Positions 18,953 through 27,375 of a DNA stretch of 64,000 nt are shown here, in pieces; the first letter of the stretch is position 1; each line of letters opens with the position of its first letter. The DNA is from Eubacterium nodatum ATCC 33099 (GTDB lineage: Bacteria; Bacillota; Clostridia; Peptostreptococcales; Anaerovoracaceae): contig AZKM01000006.1 in the NCBI GenBank assembly GCA_000510425.1, forward strand, positions 129,897-193,896. Direction: 5' to 3'. Under the pieces are notes generated by a model that was not told the origin of the DNA, did no database searches, and was given only the letters and a program-made list of their open reading frames with translations. The translations under genes and the position numbers were made by a program.

Positions 18953-19621
18953 TCACGCCTCCTTATAGTCAATTAGTCTCAGGTTATTGGAAATCTCCAC
19001 AGGAGCTCCCGTCTTTGTTATAACTTCATCTGTTGTGTGACCATAAAAAAGTTCTTTCAACAGATAACCTTTTTCCGTAATTTCTAACACACCAAGGTCT
19101 GTAATTATAAGGGATACACACTCTGTTGCAGTCAGAGGAAGGTCACATCTTTTCTTGAGTTTCGGATTACCTTTCTTATCAGTATGGGTTGTTATTGCAA
19201 TTACCTTCTTTGCCTTTTTGGCAAGATCCATCGCTCCGCCCATTCCCGGAACAAGTCCGCCCGGCACCATCCAATTGGCAAGGTCTCCGTTTTCTCCAAT
19301 TTCCAGTGCACCTAAAATTGTAATGTCAAGCTTTCCACTTCTGACAAGTCCAAAAGAATCAGCACTGTCAAAATATGACGCACCCTTGGTTGCCGTAATT
19401 GGAACACATCCTGAATCCACTATATCCGGATCTTCCTTGCCTTTTTCCGGTGCAGGACCGGCCCCCAAAATCCCGTTTTCTGCATGAAAGAAAACCTTCT
19501 TTTCAGGAGGTATATAATTAACAACCTTCTGTGGAATACCAAACCCAAGATTTACAACATCACCATTTGAAATTTCTTCAGCAGCTCTTTTTGCCATCAT
19601 TTCTTTTACTGCCAACCCCAT
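18953..19621 (-). CDS. ctfB: 3-oxoacid (acetate/butyrate-acetoacetate) CoA-transferase subunit B
   Basis: This is the catalytic subunit of a two-subunit class I CoA-transferase. The active-site glutamate lies in FFHAENGILGAGP, followed by the GALEIGENGDLANWM and GGLVPGMGGAMDLA segments typical of subunit B. I choose the ATG at 19619-19621 because AGGAG lies 7 bases before it; this gives 222 residues and a 16-base overlap with the end of ctfA, implying coupled translation. In lysine and GABA fermenters the enzyme swaps CoA between butyryl- or acetyl-CoA and acetoacetate. Confidence 0.92.
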   Translation of the reverse strand: MGLAVKEMMAKRAAEEISNGDVVNLGFGIPQKVVNYIPPEKKVFFHAENGILGAGPAPEKGKEDPDIVDSGCVPITATKGASYFDSADSFGLVRSGKLDITILGALEIGENGDLANWMVPGGLVPGMGGAMDLAKKAKKVIAITTHTDKKGNPKLKKRCDLPLTATECVSLIITDLGVLEITEKGYLLKELFYGHTTDEVITKTGAPVEISNNLRLIDYKEA

Positions 19622-20292
19622 GTCCAATCTCCTTCCCCGTGAACGATTACGTCAACAAAAGCACCGGGTGTTATAACATCTTCCGGGTCGATTTCACCAA
19701 GTTCAACGATTTCTTTTGCGTCCACTATTGTTACATCTGCAGCTCTTGCCATAAGCGGATTCAATCCTCTTGCAGTTTTGCTGTATACAAGATTTCCGAA
19801 TTCGTCTGCTTTCTCGGCAAGTATAATAGCCACATCTGCAGTTAAAGCCGTTTCAAGCAGATAATCTTTTCCTTTAACCGAAATTTTTTCTTTTCCTTCT
19901 TCTATAACCGTTCCCATTCCTACATCCGTCAGAATGCCGGCAAGTCCTACTCCGCCTGCTCTGATACGCTCAGCCAGAGTTCCCTGTGGAGAAAATTCAA
20001 TGTCAAGTTCTCCTGCATTAAAAAGTTCTCCCGCAGCTTTCGTAGCTCCAATATGGCTTGTAATAAGCTTTTTGCACTGCTTGTTGCCGACTATATGATC
20101 CGGACCCACATCAGGGTCACCTGCATCAATAGAAATTAAGGTCAAATCCTTAACACCCTTCTTTATAATTGCCTGAATTAAATCGTAGGAAGATCCTATC
20201 CCTCCAAAGCCTGCAATCATAATTGTGCAACCGTCAGTCACATGTTTCATAGCCTCTTCAATGGTTTTAATCTTATTGAATCGATTTTTCAC
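19606..20292 (-). CDS. ctfA: 3-oxoacid CoA-transferase subunit A
   Basis: This is the partner subunit (228 residues) with the glycine-rich CoA-binding signature TIMIAGFGGIGSS near the N-terminus. Subunit A motifs are LITSHIG, FSPQGTLAERIRAGG and VYSKTARGLNPLMA. The start is a GTG at 20290-20292, with AGGAG 8 bases upstream. It is the first gene of the operon ctfA-ctfB-thl-aminotransferase, about 70 bp after a textbook sigma-54 promoter, so expression should depend on the activator encoded just upstream. Confidence 0.92.
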   Translation of the reverse strand: MKNRFNKIKTIEEAMKHVTDGCTIMIAGFGGIGSSYDLIQAIIKKGVKDLTLISIDAGDPDVGPDHIVGNKQCKKLITSHIGATKAAGELFNAGELDIEFSPQGTLAERIRAGGVGLAGILTDVGMGTVIEEGKEKISVKGKDYLLETALTADVAIILAEKADEFGNLVYSKTARGLNPLMARAADVTIVDAKEIVELGEIDPEDVITPGAFVDVIVHGEGDWTWGWQ

Positions 20293-20360
20293 TGAAACTC
20301 TCCTTTCAATTTTTGATTATTTGATGACAAAATAGAATTAACTGCTTTTACTCTTATATA

Positions 20361-20378
20361 TAGCAAAAGCCATGCCAA
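20361..20378 (-). promoter_or_regulatory. Sigma-54 (-24/-12) promoter of the ctfA operon
   Basis: Minus-strand TTGGCATGGCTTTTGCTA carries the invariant GG (-24) and GC (-12) separated by exactly 10 bp, and matches the TTGGCAC-N5-TTGC consensus at nearly every position. The -12 element lies about 70 bp upstream of the ctfA GTG. A sigma-54 activator gene sits immediately upstream and a palindrome lies about 105 bp upstream of the -24 box. Confidence 0.9.
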
Positions 20379-20423
20379 AAAATAAAAAACCTACAACTCG
20401 TTGAAATAATCAAGTTATAGGTT
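20376..20423 (-). terminator. Intrinsic terminator of the sigma-54 activator gene
   Basis: Arms 20388-20398 and 20413-20423 (AACCTACAACT / AGTTATAGGTT) pair over 11 bp with one wobble. On the minus strand they are followed by T6-A-T6. The T-tract runs directly into the -24 box of the ctfA promoter, so activator transcription is cut off just before the promoter it controls. Confidence 0.8.
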
Positions 20424-20482
20424 CTGAACGTGGAATCGTAAATTCAAACTCTTGTTATATCATTGTCAAAATCGAAATATCC

Positions 20483-20500
20483 TATGTCAAATCTGACATA
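20483..20500. promoter_or_regulatory. Candidate upstream activator site for the sigma-54 regulator
   Basis: TATGTCA-AATC-TGACATA is a perfect 7+7 bp inverted repeat with a 4-bp spacer, placed about 105-120 bp upstream of the -24 box, the usual distance for an enhancer-binding protein. Nearby half-site-like TTGTCAAA (20463-20470) may be a second, weaker site. Confidence 0.6.
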
Positions 20501-20550
20501 TTGAATCGCAAATGACCATCAGTTTCAACTATAAAAGCATTGATGTGCTG

Positions 20551-22686
20551 TTATACAATTTCGTACTTTTTCTTCTTTCGCATCAGCTGCGACTGGCTTA
20601 TGTTAAGTGCTTCTGCTGCTTTCCTCGTGGTTCCGTAACGTTTAAGTGCATCTACGATTATGGCTTTTTCATGATTACCTATGGCTTCTTCCAAGGTCAT
20701 GTTCTTATATCCGCCTGTTGTTTCTGCCTCGGCAATATCTTGCTCCTGTGACCTGTCAACGGTCACAGGAGTTCCATTTCTTCTTGTACCTTCCAAAGTT
20801 TTTTTCTTAATGACATTTTGCACCGATTTGCCATCTACTACATTATCTTTGCAGCTTATTATTATGGTATGCACTACATTTTCCAACTGTCTTACATTTC
20901 CGGGCCAGCTATACTCTTTAAGCTCATCTATTGCTTCAATGGTAAATTTTCTTTCCAGCATATATTTATCATTATACTTTTTAGCAAACATTTTTACCAA
21001 AGGTTCAATATCATCTGTTCGCATCCTAAGTGGTAAAATCTCTATCTCACAAATATTAAGTCTATAATACAGATCTTCTCTAAAGGTACCTTCTCTGACC
21101 ATTTCTCGCAAATCTCTGTTAGTTGCGGAAATTACCCTGACATTTACATTTATAGGCTTTTCACCGCCGACTCTGTAAAATTGACCTTCTTGCAAAACTC
21201 TAAGCATCTTTGCCTGAATAGACATCGGAAGATCTCCAATTTCGTCAAGAAAAAGCGTTCCGCCATTAGCCAATTCAAAAATACCTTTTTTGCCGGCATC
21301 CTTTGCTCCTGTAAACGAACCTTTCTCATATCCGAAAAACTCTGACTCTGCAAGGCTTTCCGTAATAGCCGAACAGTTAATTTTTATACACTGCATTCCT
21401 TTCCTTGCACTGTTTTCATGGAGCAAATCAAGAACTCTTTCCTTACCTACACCGGTTTCGCCTAAGATGAGTACATTACAATCATAACTTGCCAGGCGCA
21501 AAATCTCCTCAAGCATTTTCTCTGTTTCTTTGCTGCCATATGCATATTCGTCTATCTTCTTTATGTTCTTAAGGTCAAAACTTAACTTACTGTCATATTT
21601 AAGTTTATTTACAATATTTTTTGTCATGTATATGCCATGAATTCGTTTAAGTTTCATGATTATCTTATACAGAAGATTCAACGTAAACTCAGGGAATCCG
21701 CTGGAATATTCCTCCACAGAAATAGTGTTTATACTTTTACCAAAGGATTCTGCCATAAGTACTACTAAATTATAGTTATTGATTAAATTTGTAAAAAAAA
21801 GATTCCCGTGTTGTTTAGTCAGAAGCACGCCTATTACTTCCATACCCATCATATTTGAACAAATTACTGTACTGTCAAAAAGCTCTTCATCAGGGGGTTC
21901 TTTGTCGAATTCTTTTTTTAAAATTTCATTATAGCTGTCTAAAGGTGATACGCCGTTGATGGTAAAAAGCTTATCAATATAAGGTTTAAACAGTGCTTTT
22001 ATATTTTCTTCCAATATATAATTTTCATCATCAAAATATAGGCACACTGAAATATAGCAGCCGACTCCATTTGAAAACCTTATGGCTGCCGCATATAAAA
22101 TTGTTGTGAATATATCACTGCCAAGTATAAAGAATTTCTTTCCTGTCTCTGCTATGGATGATGCCTTTGCAATAGAACCGGATTCATCAAACGCAACAAG
22201 AAGGATCTCCTCCGGAATGTCTTGCGGAATTTTGATTATCGGACTGGACGAAAAAAATATCCCATAACCTTCAACCTCTATTTGGCTATAGTTAAAATTT
22301 AAACTCTTAATGTCTGTAATTTTTATTGGAACTGAAGTCAGTGATGCTATACCGATCACCTTGTCTCCTACTTTCAGTCCGGCGGTGTTTTTATACTTTT
22401 CTCCTATTTCTTCAATTACTCCGCAGCAAATCCCTCCACTATCTGTAAGCTGATTGTGAAGTTTCCCTCTCCTTTCAGTTATACTCAAAATTCTTTTCTT
22501 AATTCTATTGAAGTCGTACTCACATGAGCTGCATATCTGTCTAAAGTTCCCTTCTTCAAGCTTTATCTTCTGGATCGATATTCTAAGTTCTGTATCTTCT
22601 ATTTCTCTTTTGTTGTCCAGTTGCCAAGCTGATACCGGAAAAAACCCCTTTGGCTCAAGCACTCTTTCCTCTCCGAATATTTTCAT
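20551..22686 (-). CDS. Sigma-54-dependent activator with a 3,5-diaminohexanoate dehydrogenase-like sensor domain
   Basis: The 711-residue protein has three parts. Residues 1 to about 300 lack PAS, GAF or receiver motifs. They resemble L-erythro-3,5-diaminohexanoate dehydrogenase (Kdd) of lysine fermentation as I remember it: EPKG...P...AW..DN near the start, SGG...GVIEEIG, LKVGDKV, and a Rossmann-like FFILGS at 185-190. In place of a GxGxxG loop it reads LGSDIFTT, so redox activity is unlikely and a ligand-sensing role is inferred. The AAA+ domain (about 385-610) has Walker A GETGVGKE at 409, the sigma-54 contact loop as GSFTGA (456-461; usual GAFTGA), Walker B GGTLFLDEIGD and the arginine finger region FREDLYYRLN. 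The C-terminus carries a Fis-type helix-turn-helix (GTTRKAAEALNISQSQLMRKKKK). It lies upstream of the operon it should activate and 47 bases after the DUF2889-like gene. Confidence 0.9.
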   Translation of the reverse strand: MKIFGEERVLEPKGFFPVSAWQLDNKREIEDTELRISIQKIKLEEGNFRQICSSCEYDFNRIKKRILSITERRGKLHNQLTDSGGICCGVIEEIGEKYKNTAGLKVGDKVIGIASLTSVPIKITDIKSLNFNYSQIEVEGYGIFFSSSPIIKIPQDIPEEILLVAFDESGSIAKASSIAETGKKFFILGSDIFTTILYAAAIRFSNGVGCYISVCLYFDDENYILEENIKALFKPYIDKLFTINGVSPLDSYNEILKKEFDKEPPDEELFDSTVICSNMMGMEVIGVLLTKQHGNLFFTNLINNYNLVVLMAESFGKSINTISVEEYSSGFPEFTLNLLYKIIMKLKRIHGIYMTKNIVNKLKYDSKLSFDLKNIKKIDEYAYGSKETEKMLEEILRLASYDCNVLILGETGVGKERVLDLLHENSARKGMQCIKINCSAITESLAESEFFGYEKGSFTGAKDAGKKGIFELANGGTLFLDEIGDLPMSIQAKMLRVLQEGQFYRVGGEKPINVNVRVISATNRDLREMVREGTFREDLYYRLNICEIEILPLRMRTDDIEPLVKMFAKKYNDKYMLERKFTIEAIDELKEYSWPGNVRQLENVVHTIIISCKDNVVDGKSVQNVIKKKTLEGTRRNGTPVTVDRSQEQDIAEAETTGGYKNMTLEEAIGNHEKAIIVDALKRYGTTRKAAEALNISQSQLMRKKKKYEIV

Positions 22687-22733
22687 ATCATTTCTCTTTC
22701 TACTAAATTTACATTATCTAAGAAATTACACAC

Positions 22734-23564
22734 TTACCTTTTCTCTGTCAGCACTCTGTGGCTATCTATATACATTTCCACAATATGATAACAGCCGTCA
22801 CAACCTCCCAGGGCAGAAATAATGTCCCTTTTACTTATTTCACTTAATTTTCGTCCCATCAAAGAATTATTGTTCTCATCGTTAGTAAAACAACTGACTC
22901 CCGGAGCTCTGATAATTTTTATTTTATTTTCCGTAATAATCCCTTCCGAATCTATTTTAATTAATGTCAACATTTCGTGATATGTATCCGAAAGGTATCC
23001 CTTGCAGAAAATATTACCATTCTTTTTTTCAATAGTGTATGTCTTTTCTCTCTCAAATAAAATATCTTTCTCAAAATTATCCGGAACATAGTCCATCCAG
23101 GGCAGATCTGCAAGCCTTTCCGTTCTTCTGCTGTCACTGTACATCCTACAATTATTTTTCTCTAAAAAATCCCAGTATATATTATAGTCCTCCCTTGTTT
23201 TATAACCTCTTTCTTTATATACATAGGTTTCTGCCTGTAGTAATGCAGAAATGCACTGGAGAAAAATGTCTGAAAAAGAATCATGTCCATTTTCCAAAAG
23301 CCGTTTCTTAACTATCTTTTTACCCTGAATATATCCCTCTATACCTATAAGTTCCGCAAAATCATTATTAAATGACGTCACTTCTTCATTACCATTCTCC
23401 ACATAATCGTGAACTTGTTCAGAATATGAGCCTGCAGCTTCTTTGATTATAAAATCATCTTTGCCCACAACAAGAAAACCCCCTCGTACTGTTCCATCAT
23501 TTTGAACAGCCACCGTTGATTTTAAATTGTTTTCTAAATTCTCAACACACCAGTTGATTTTCAT
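22734..23564 (-). CDS. DUF2889-like protein of unknown function upstream of the sigma-54 activator
   Basis: The 276-residue protein has no signal peptide or membrane segment. Its C-terminal half (from about residue 170) has a beta-rich stretch followed by a short helical region ending in GGCDGCYHIVEMY, which recalls DUF2889 proteins with their conserved glycine, cysteine and histidine near the C-terminus. The recognition is weak. The N-terminal half contains an unassigned helical region with several tyrosines. It is the first gene of a two-gene unit with the sigma-54 activator, so it may serve the same pathway. The stop-to-start gap to the activator is 47 bases. Confidence 0.6.
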   Translation of the reverse strand: MKINWCVENLENNLKSTVAVQNDGTVRGGFLVVGKDDFIIKEAAGSYSEQVHDYVENGNEEVTSFNNDFAELIGIEGYIQGKKIVKKRLLENGHDSFSDIFLQCISALLQAETYVYKERGYKTREDYNIYWDFLEKNNCRMYSDSRRTERLADLPWMDYVPDNFEKDILFEREKTYTIEKKNGNIFCKGYLSDTYHEMLTLIKIDSEGIITENKIKIIRAPGVSCFTNDENNNSLMGRKLSEISKRDIISALGGCDGCYHIVEMYIDSHRVLTEKR

Positions 23565-23701
23565 GTTTTAGTCACTTCCACAAAATCAGTTTTATGCTAT
23601 AAAAAAAGGAGCTCACGCCTGTCATTCCACTATATTTTTTAATTAACGGCAATTCAGCCTATATGACACTCTTTGTTCCGTCATCAAATGATATATCACT
23701 C

Positions 23702-23730
23702 ATTATACTAAAAAATATATGTAATTAAAA
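23702..23730 (-). promoter_or_regulatory. Possible promoter of the DUF2889-like/activator unit
   Basis: A TATAAT lies at 23702-23707 on the minus strand, with a poor -35 (TTTTAA) 17 bp upstream. The untranslated leader would be about 130 bases. A small palindrome TGATATATCA (23689-23698) sits close to the expected start of transcription. Confidence 0.35.
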
Positions 23731-23767
23731 GTAATAAATAGTAATATCCGTAAAAAATATAAGAATT

Positions 23768-23797
23768 AAAAAGAGGGGTTCCTTCACCCCTCTTTTT
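23768..23797. terminator. Intrinsic terminator after the Stn-like operon
   Basis: AAAAAGAGGGG (23768-23778) and CCCCTCTTTTT (23787-23797) form a perfect stem with an 8-base loop. A/T runs on both sides allow termination in either direction. It follows the 1173-residue subunit gene by about 40 bp on the minus strand. Confidence 0.9.
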
Positions 23798-23839
23798 TAA
23801 GTTTATTTTTATACTGCTCATTCTAAACTTTAATTCTGC

Positions 23840-26800
23840 TTACTGGATGTCCAATCTCACAGGTTTTGGAATTCTGCTCATTATATCCGTCATCAGAGCA
23901 TCTGTACATTTTAACTCATCCACCAGCTTGACAGTTTTTGCTTCTACGAACTTAGGCTCGTAAGGCTTCATTACGCCTCCGAGAACCTCGCCCTCTTCTG
24001 CATACTTATACATTGGAATTTCATCGTTCATTTCAGCCGAAATGTCGTATTCATCTTCAAATGGGAACTCAACTTCAAACACATGCGCCAACTCTGCTGC
24101 AATTTCCCAATTGCTGAAATCAACATCTTCTTCAATTGCAGCCTCCACAGGAAGAAGTCTTCTTTCTGTATTTGTATATGTTCCTGATGTACTTGCAAAA
24201 CCCGTTCCCGGAATAAATACATCTGCCTTTTCACCGGTTTCAGTCATGAACACATCAGAGACTCCTAAGAACTCAAGATTTGAAAGGTCTGTATCGACAG
24301 GATTTTCTCCGAATATAATCAAGCCTTTTAGACTGTCAAGAGCTTCAGCACCCGCATGGATTCCCATATCCACCAGACCCTGTGAATTATTTTTTGCTTT
24401 AACCTCCAAAATACCGTCTCTCGGGGTTCCAATATGTCCTGACAGAAGTGCAAGCTCTCCGATGAGTTTTCCGGCTTCCTCTGAAAGAACATTCTGCTGA
24501 TAAACTATCATGGCCTTTTTAGCATTTGCATAAAGTTCAGCAATCTCTTTACAGGTATCGCAGGTTTCAACATCATCAAGAGATTTTCTAAAGGCTTCAA
24601 ATCCTTCAGCTTCACTGCTCTTGCCCATCTCAATCATTGACTTTGCAAGTTTCTTCAGGAAAGCGGTATCATTTTGGATTTCAATGACTCTATCTGCAAA
24701 TTTCCAAGCATCATTGGCTCCTTCAGTAGTAGCAACAACCACCTTTGCACCTGCTTCGGCAGCCTGCTTAATCTTATTCCAGATAACAGGATTTCTTCCC
24801 TTAATAAATCCCGGAACTAAAATTACATCTGTTGATAAAAGTTCATCTATGGTATTTGGAGAAACCTCGTGACCTAATCCAAGAATTTCATTAACTCCAC
24901 TTGCTCTTCTGTTAAAGGTAAATGTTTTTGCACCCACCAAATCTGCAAATTTCTTGATTGCATAAGCTTCTTCGTTTGTATAACGATCCGAAATCGATAC
25001 ACCGATTGAGTCCTTGCCATGTCTCACAGCCACCGACTCCAACTTTTTCGCCATCATGACGAAGGCTTCATGATAGTCAGTAAGCCTGAATTTTCCATCT
25101 ACATCCTTAATCATAGGATCTACAATCTTGCCCTCCAGCAAAGATTCATCAAAACCAAACTTACCTTTACCGCAGCAAATCCCCCTATTTACATAGCCTT
25201 CTTTTGACGGATTTGCCTTAATCAGCATATCGCCGTAGGATTCCAAATCGAAGGTACAGCCCACTGAGCAGTAAGAACATGTCGTTTCGGCTATTTCGGT
25301 GTCAAGCGGCACCTCCTTCTGCACTGTCTGAATTTCCTGAAGTGCACCAACCGGACAACAGGTTACGCACTGACCACAGGATTCACATCCCGACTCTGCC
25401 AGTTTCATTCCAAGTGTCGGCTGAACTACAGTATCAAATCCACGATTCACAAGTCCAAGTGCTCCTACACCCATAACCTCATCACAGACTCTTACACACA
25501 GTCCACAAAGAATACATTTGTTAGGATCACGAACAATGAATGGATGATCATCATCAAACCGGTTCATAGTCTTTTCGCCACAGAAACGGTCTGACTTAAC
25601 TCCATACTGATTTGAAAGCTCAATCAGCTTACATTCAAAATAGTCATGGCATCCACATTCCAAACATCTGCCGGCTTCCTTAACTGCCTGTTCTTCTGTC
25701 AATCCTCCGAAAACAACTTCTGAGAAGTTATCTTTTCTCTCCGTCGCATTGAGCTGATCAGCCTTTTCTCTGCATATTCTTTCCCTGTCTTCAAAAGTCT
25801 TTTCATCTACATCATGCCTTTCCACAAAAAACGGCTGTTCATATTTAATGGTTTCTCCATTCAAATATGAATCAATTACTGTAGACACCTTTCTGGCATC
25901 TGCAATGGATTCAATAGCTATAGAAATTTTGTCATTTCCGCAGTCACCACCTGCAAACACTCCGGGTATACTTGTCATAAAGGTTTCTTTATCGTATGCA
26001 ATGGCATTCTTTCTGGTCTTTTCCACATCAAAAAGTTCAGCATCAACCGCCTGACCGATGGCCAGAATAACATTATCAACATCAAGAGTCTCTGTCTTTC
26101 CTTCAATCGGTATAGGACGGCGGCGGCCTGAAGCATCAGGTTCTCCGAGTTCCATGCACTGAAGGATAATCTGTTTCACATGACCTTTTTCATCTTTGAT
26201 GATTTCAAGCGGGTTCGTCAGGTTCTTAAAGATTACACCTTCCTCTTCACCCTCTTCAATTTCAATCATGTCAGCAGGCATCTCATCCTTAGTTCTTCTA
26301 TAAACGTTATAAACCTCTTCAGCACCGAGTCTAACTGCAGTTCTGCATGCGTCCATTGCAGTATTACCGCCACCTACGATTGCAACCTTCTTACCGAAAT
26401 CAATAGGTTCATTTCTAACCACTTTACGCAGAAAGTCTATACCGCCGATGACGCCTTCTGCATCTTCACCCGGACAACCGACCCCCGTGGACAGCCATGC
26501 ACCGATTCCCATAAGAACCGCATCAAAGTTCTCCCTAATCGTTTCAAATGGAATATCAACACCAATCTTTGTGTCCGGAACCATTTCAACTCCCATAGCT
26601 GCTATAAGTGAAATTTCACTGTCCAAAACCTCCTTTGGAAGACGATATTCCGGGATACCGTAGCGAAGCATACCGCCCAATTTCGGCATAGCATCAAAGA
26701 TTGTAACATCATGTCCCATCTGCCTTAAGAAGTAAGCTGCAGAAAGACCCATAGGTCCTCCTCCGATTATTGCAACGGATTTACCTGTTTCCTCTTCAAT

Positions 26801-27361
26801 CTCCGGCAGATACTGTTCTTCTTCGTTGAGTGCAAGGTCTGCAGCGAAACGCTTAATTGACATAATGCTTATAGGTTCTTCAATTAGTCCCCTTCTGCAT
26901 GCATCCTCACATGGATGAGGACATACACGACCTATACACGCAGGTAGCGGAATCTTATCTTTAATAAGCTCATTTGCTTTCTCATATTCCTGATTTGCAA
27001 CAAGCCCCACATATCCCTGACAGTCCGTTCCGGCAGGACATGCAAGGGAGCATGGACCGATACAGTCACCATTATGGTTGGAAACTAAAAGCTCCAAATT
27101 AGTTTTTCTGGACTCTAAGACCCTTTCTGTGCTCGTCATTATCACCATTCCCGGAGCAATCTCCGTAGCACACGCCTTACATAGCTTAGGGTTTCCTTCT
27201 ACCTCTACAACACAGATTCCACATGAACCATATACAGCCGTTCTTTCATCGAAACACAGCGTTGGGATAAATATGTCATTTTCCTTCGCAACTTCAAGAA
27301 TAGTCTGTCCTGGAAGGCCGAGTACTTCTTTTCCGTCTATATTCAATCTAAAATTCTTCAT
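23840..27361 (-). CDS. stnA: Large fused iron-sulfur flavoprotein subunit (GltD + NuoG-like), StnA-type
   Basis: The 1173-residue protein is a fusion read in this order. First is a plant-type [2Fe-2S] domain with C36, C47, C50 and C64. Next, a GltD-like region (about 90-510) has an N-terminal iron-sulfur segment (CIGPCSLACPAGTDC) and two dinucleotide folds (AIIGGGPMGLSAAY for FAD, AIVGGGNTAMDACR for NAD(P)). Then come two ferredoxin clusters (CILCGLCVRVC and CESCGQCVTCCP), and a NuoG/formate-dehydrogenase-like [4Fe-4S] entry (CSYCSVGCTFD...GICCGKG). Last is a shortened molybdopterin-oxidoreductase-like domain without a catalytic cysteine or selenocysteine, so no formate dehydrogenase activity is expected. 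This set with NuoF and NuoE matches the Sporomusa-type transhydrogenase Stn. A hydrogenase H-cluster domain is absent. Confidence 0.82.
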   Translation of the reverse strand: MKNFRLNIDGKEVLGLPGQTILEVAKENDIFIPTLCFDERTAVYGSCGICVVEVEGNPKLCKACATEIAPGMVIMTSTERVLESRKTNLELLVSNHNGDCIGPCSLACPAGTDCQGYVGLVANQEYEKANELIKDKIPLPACIGRVCPHPCEDACRRGLIEEPISIMSIKRFAADLALNEEEQYLPEIEEETGKSVAIIGGGPMGLSAAYFLRQMGHDVTIFDAMPKLGGMLRYGIPEYRLPKEVLDSEISLIAAMGVEMVPDTKIGVDIPFETIRENFDAVLMGIGAWLSTGVGCPGEDAEGVIGGIDFLRKVVRNEPIDFGKKVAIVGGGNTAMDACRTAVRLGAEEVYNVYRRTKDEMPADMIEIEEGEEEGVIFKNLTNPLEIIKDEKGHVKQIILQCMELGEPDASGRRRPIPIEGKTETLDVDNVILAIGQAVDAELFDVEKTRKNAIAYDKETFMTSIPGVFAGGDCGNDKISIAIESIADARKVSTVIDSYLNGETIKYEQPFFVERHDVDEKTFEDRERICREKADQLNATERKDNFSEVVFGGLTEEQAVKEAGRCLECGCHDYFECKLIELSNQYGVKSDRFCGEKTMNRFDDDHPFIVRDPNKCILCGLCVRVCDEVMGVGALGLVNRGFDTVVQPTLGMKLAESGCESCGQCVTCCPVGALQEIQTVQKEVPLDTEIAETTCSYCSVGCTFDLESYGDMLIKANPSKEGYVNRGICCGKGKFGFDESLLEGKIVDPMIKDVDGKFRLTDYHEAFVMMAKKLESVAVRHGKDSIGVSISDRYTNEEAYAIKKFADLVGAKTFTFNRRASGVNEILGLGHEVSPNTIDELLSTDVILVPGFIKGRNPVIWNKIKQAAEAGAKVVVATTEGANDAWKFADRVIEIQNDTAFLKKLAKSMIEMGKSSEAEGFEAFRKSLDDVETCDTCKEIAELYANAKKAMIVYQQNVLSEEAGKLIGELALLSGHIGTPRDGILEVKAKNNSQGLVDMGIHAGAEALDSLKGLIIFGENPVDTDLSNLEFLGVSDVFMTETGEKADVFIPGTGFASTSGTYTNTERRLLPVEAAIEEDVDFSNWEIAAELAHVFEVEFPFEDEYDISAEMNDEIPMYKYAEEGEVLGGVMKPYEPKFVEAKTVKLVDELKCTDALMTDIMSRIPKPVRLDIQ

Positions 27362-27375
27362 TCTCTTCCTCCTTC

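Noticed and set aside
23840..27361. Formate dehydrogenase or nitrate-reductase catalytic subunit
   Set aside because: The C-terminal molybdopterin-like region is short and lacks a catalytic cysteine or selenocysteine; only the iron-sulfur entry is kept, as in NuoG.
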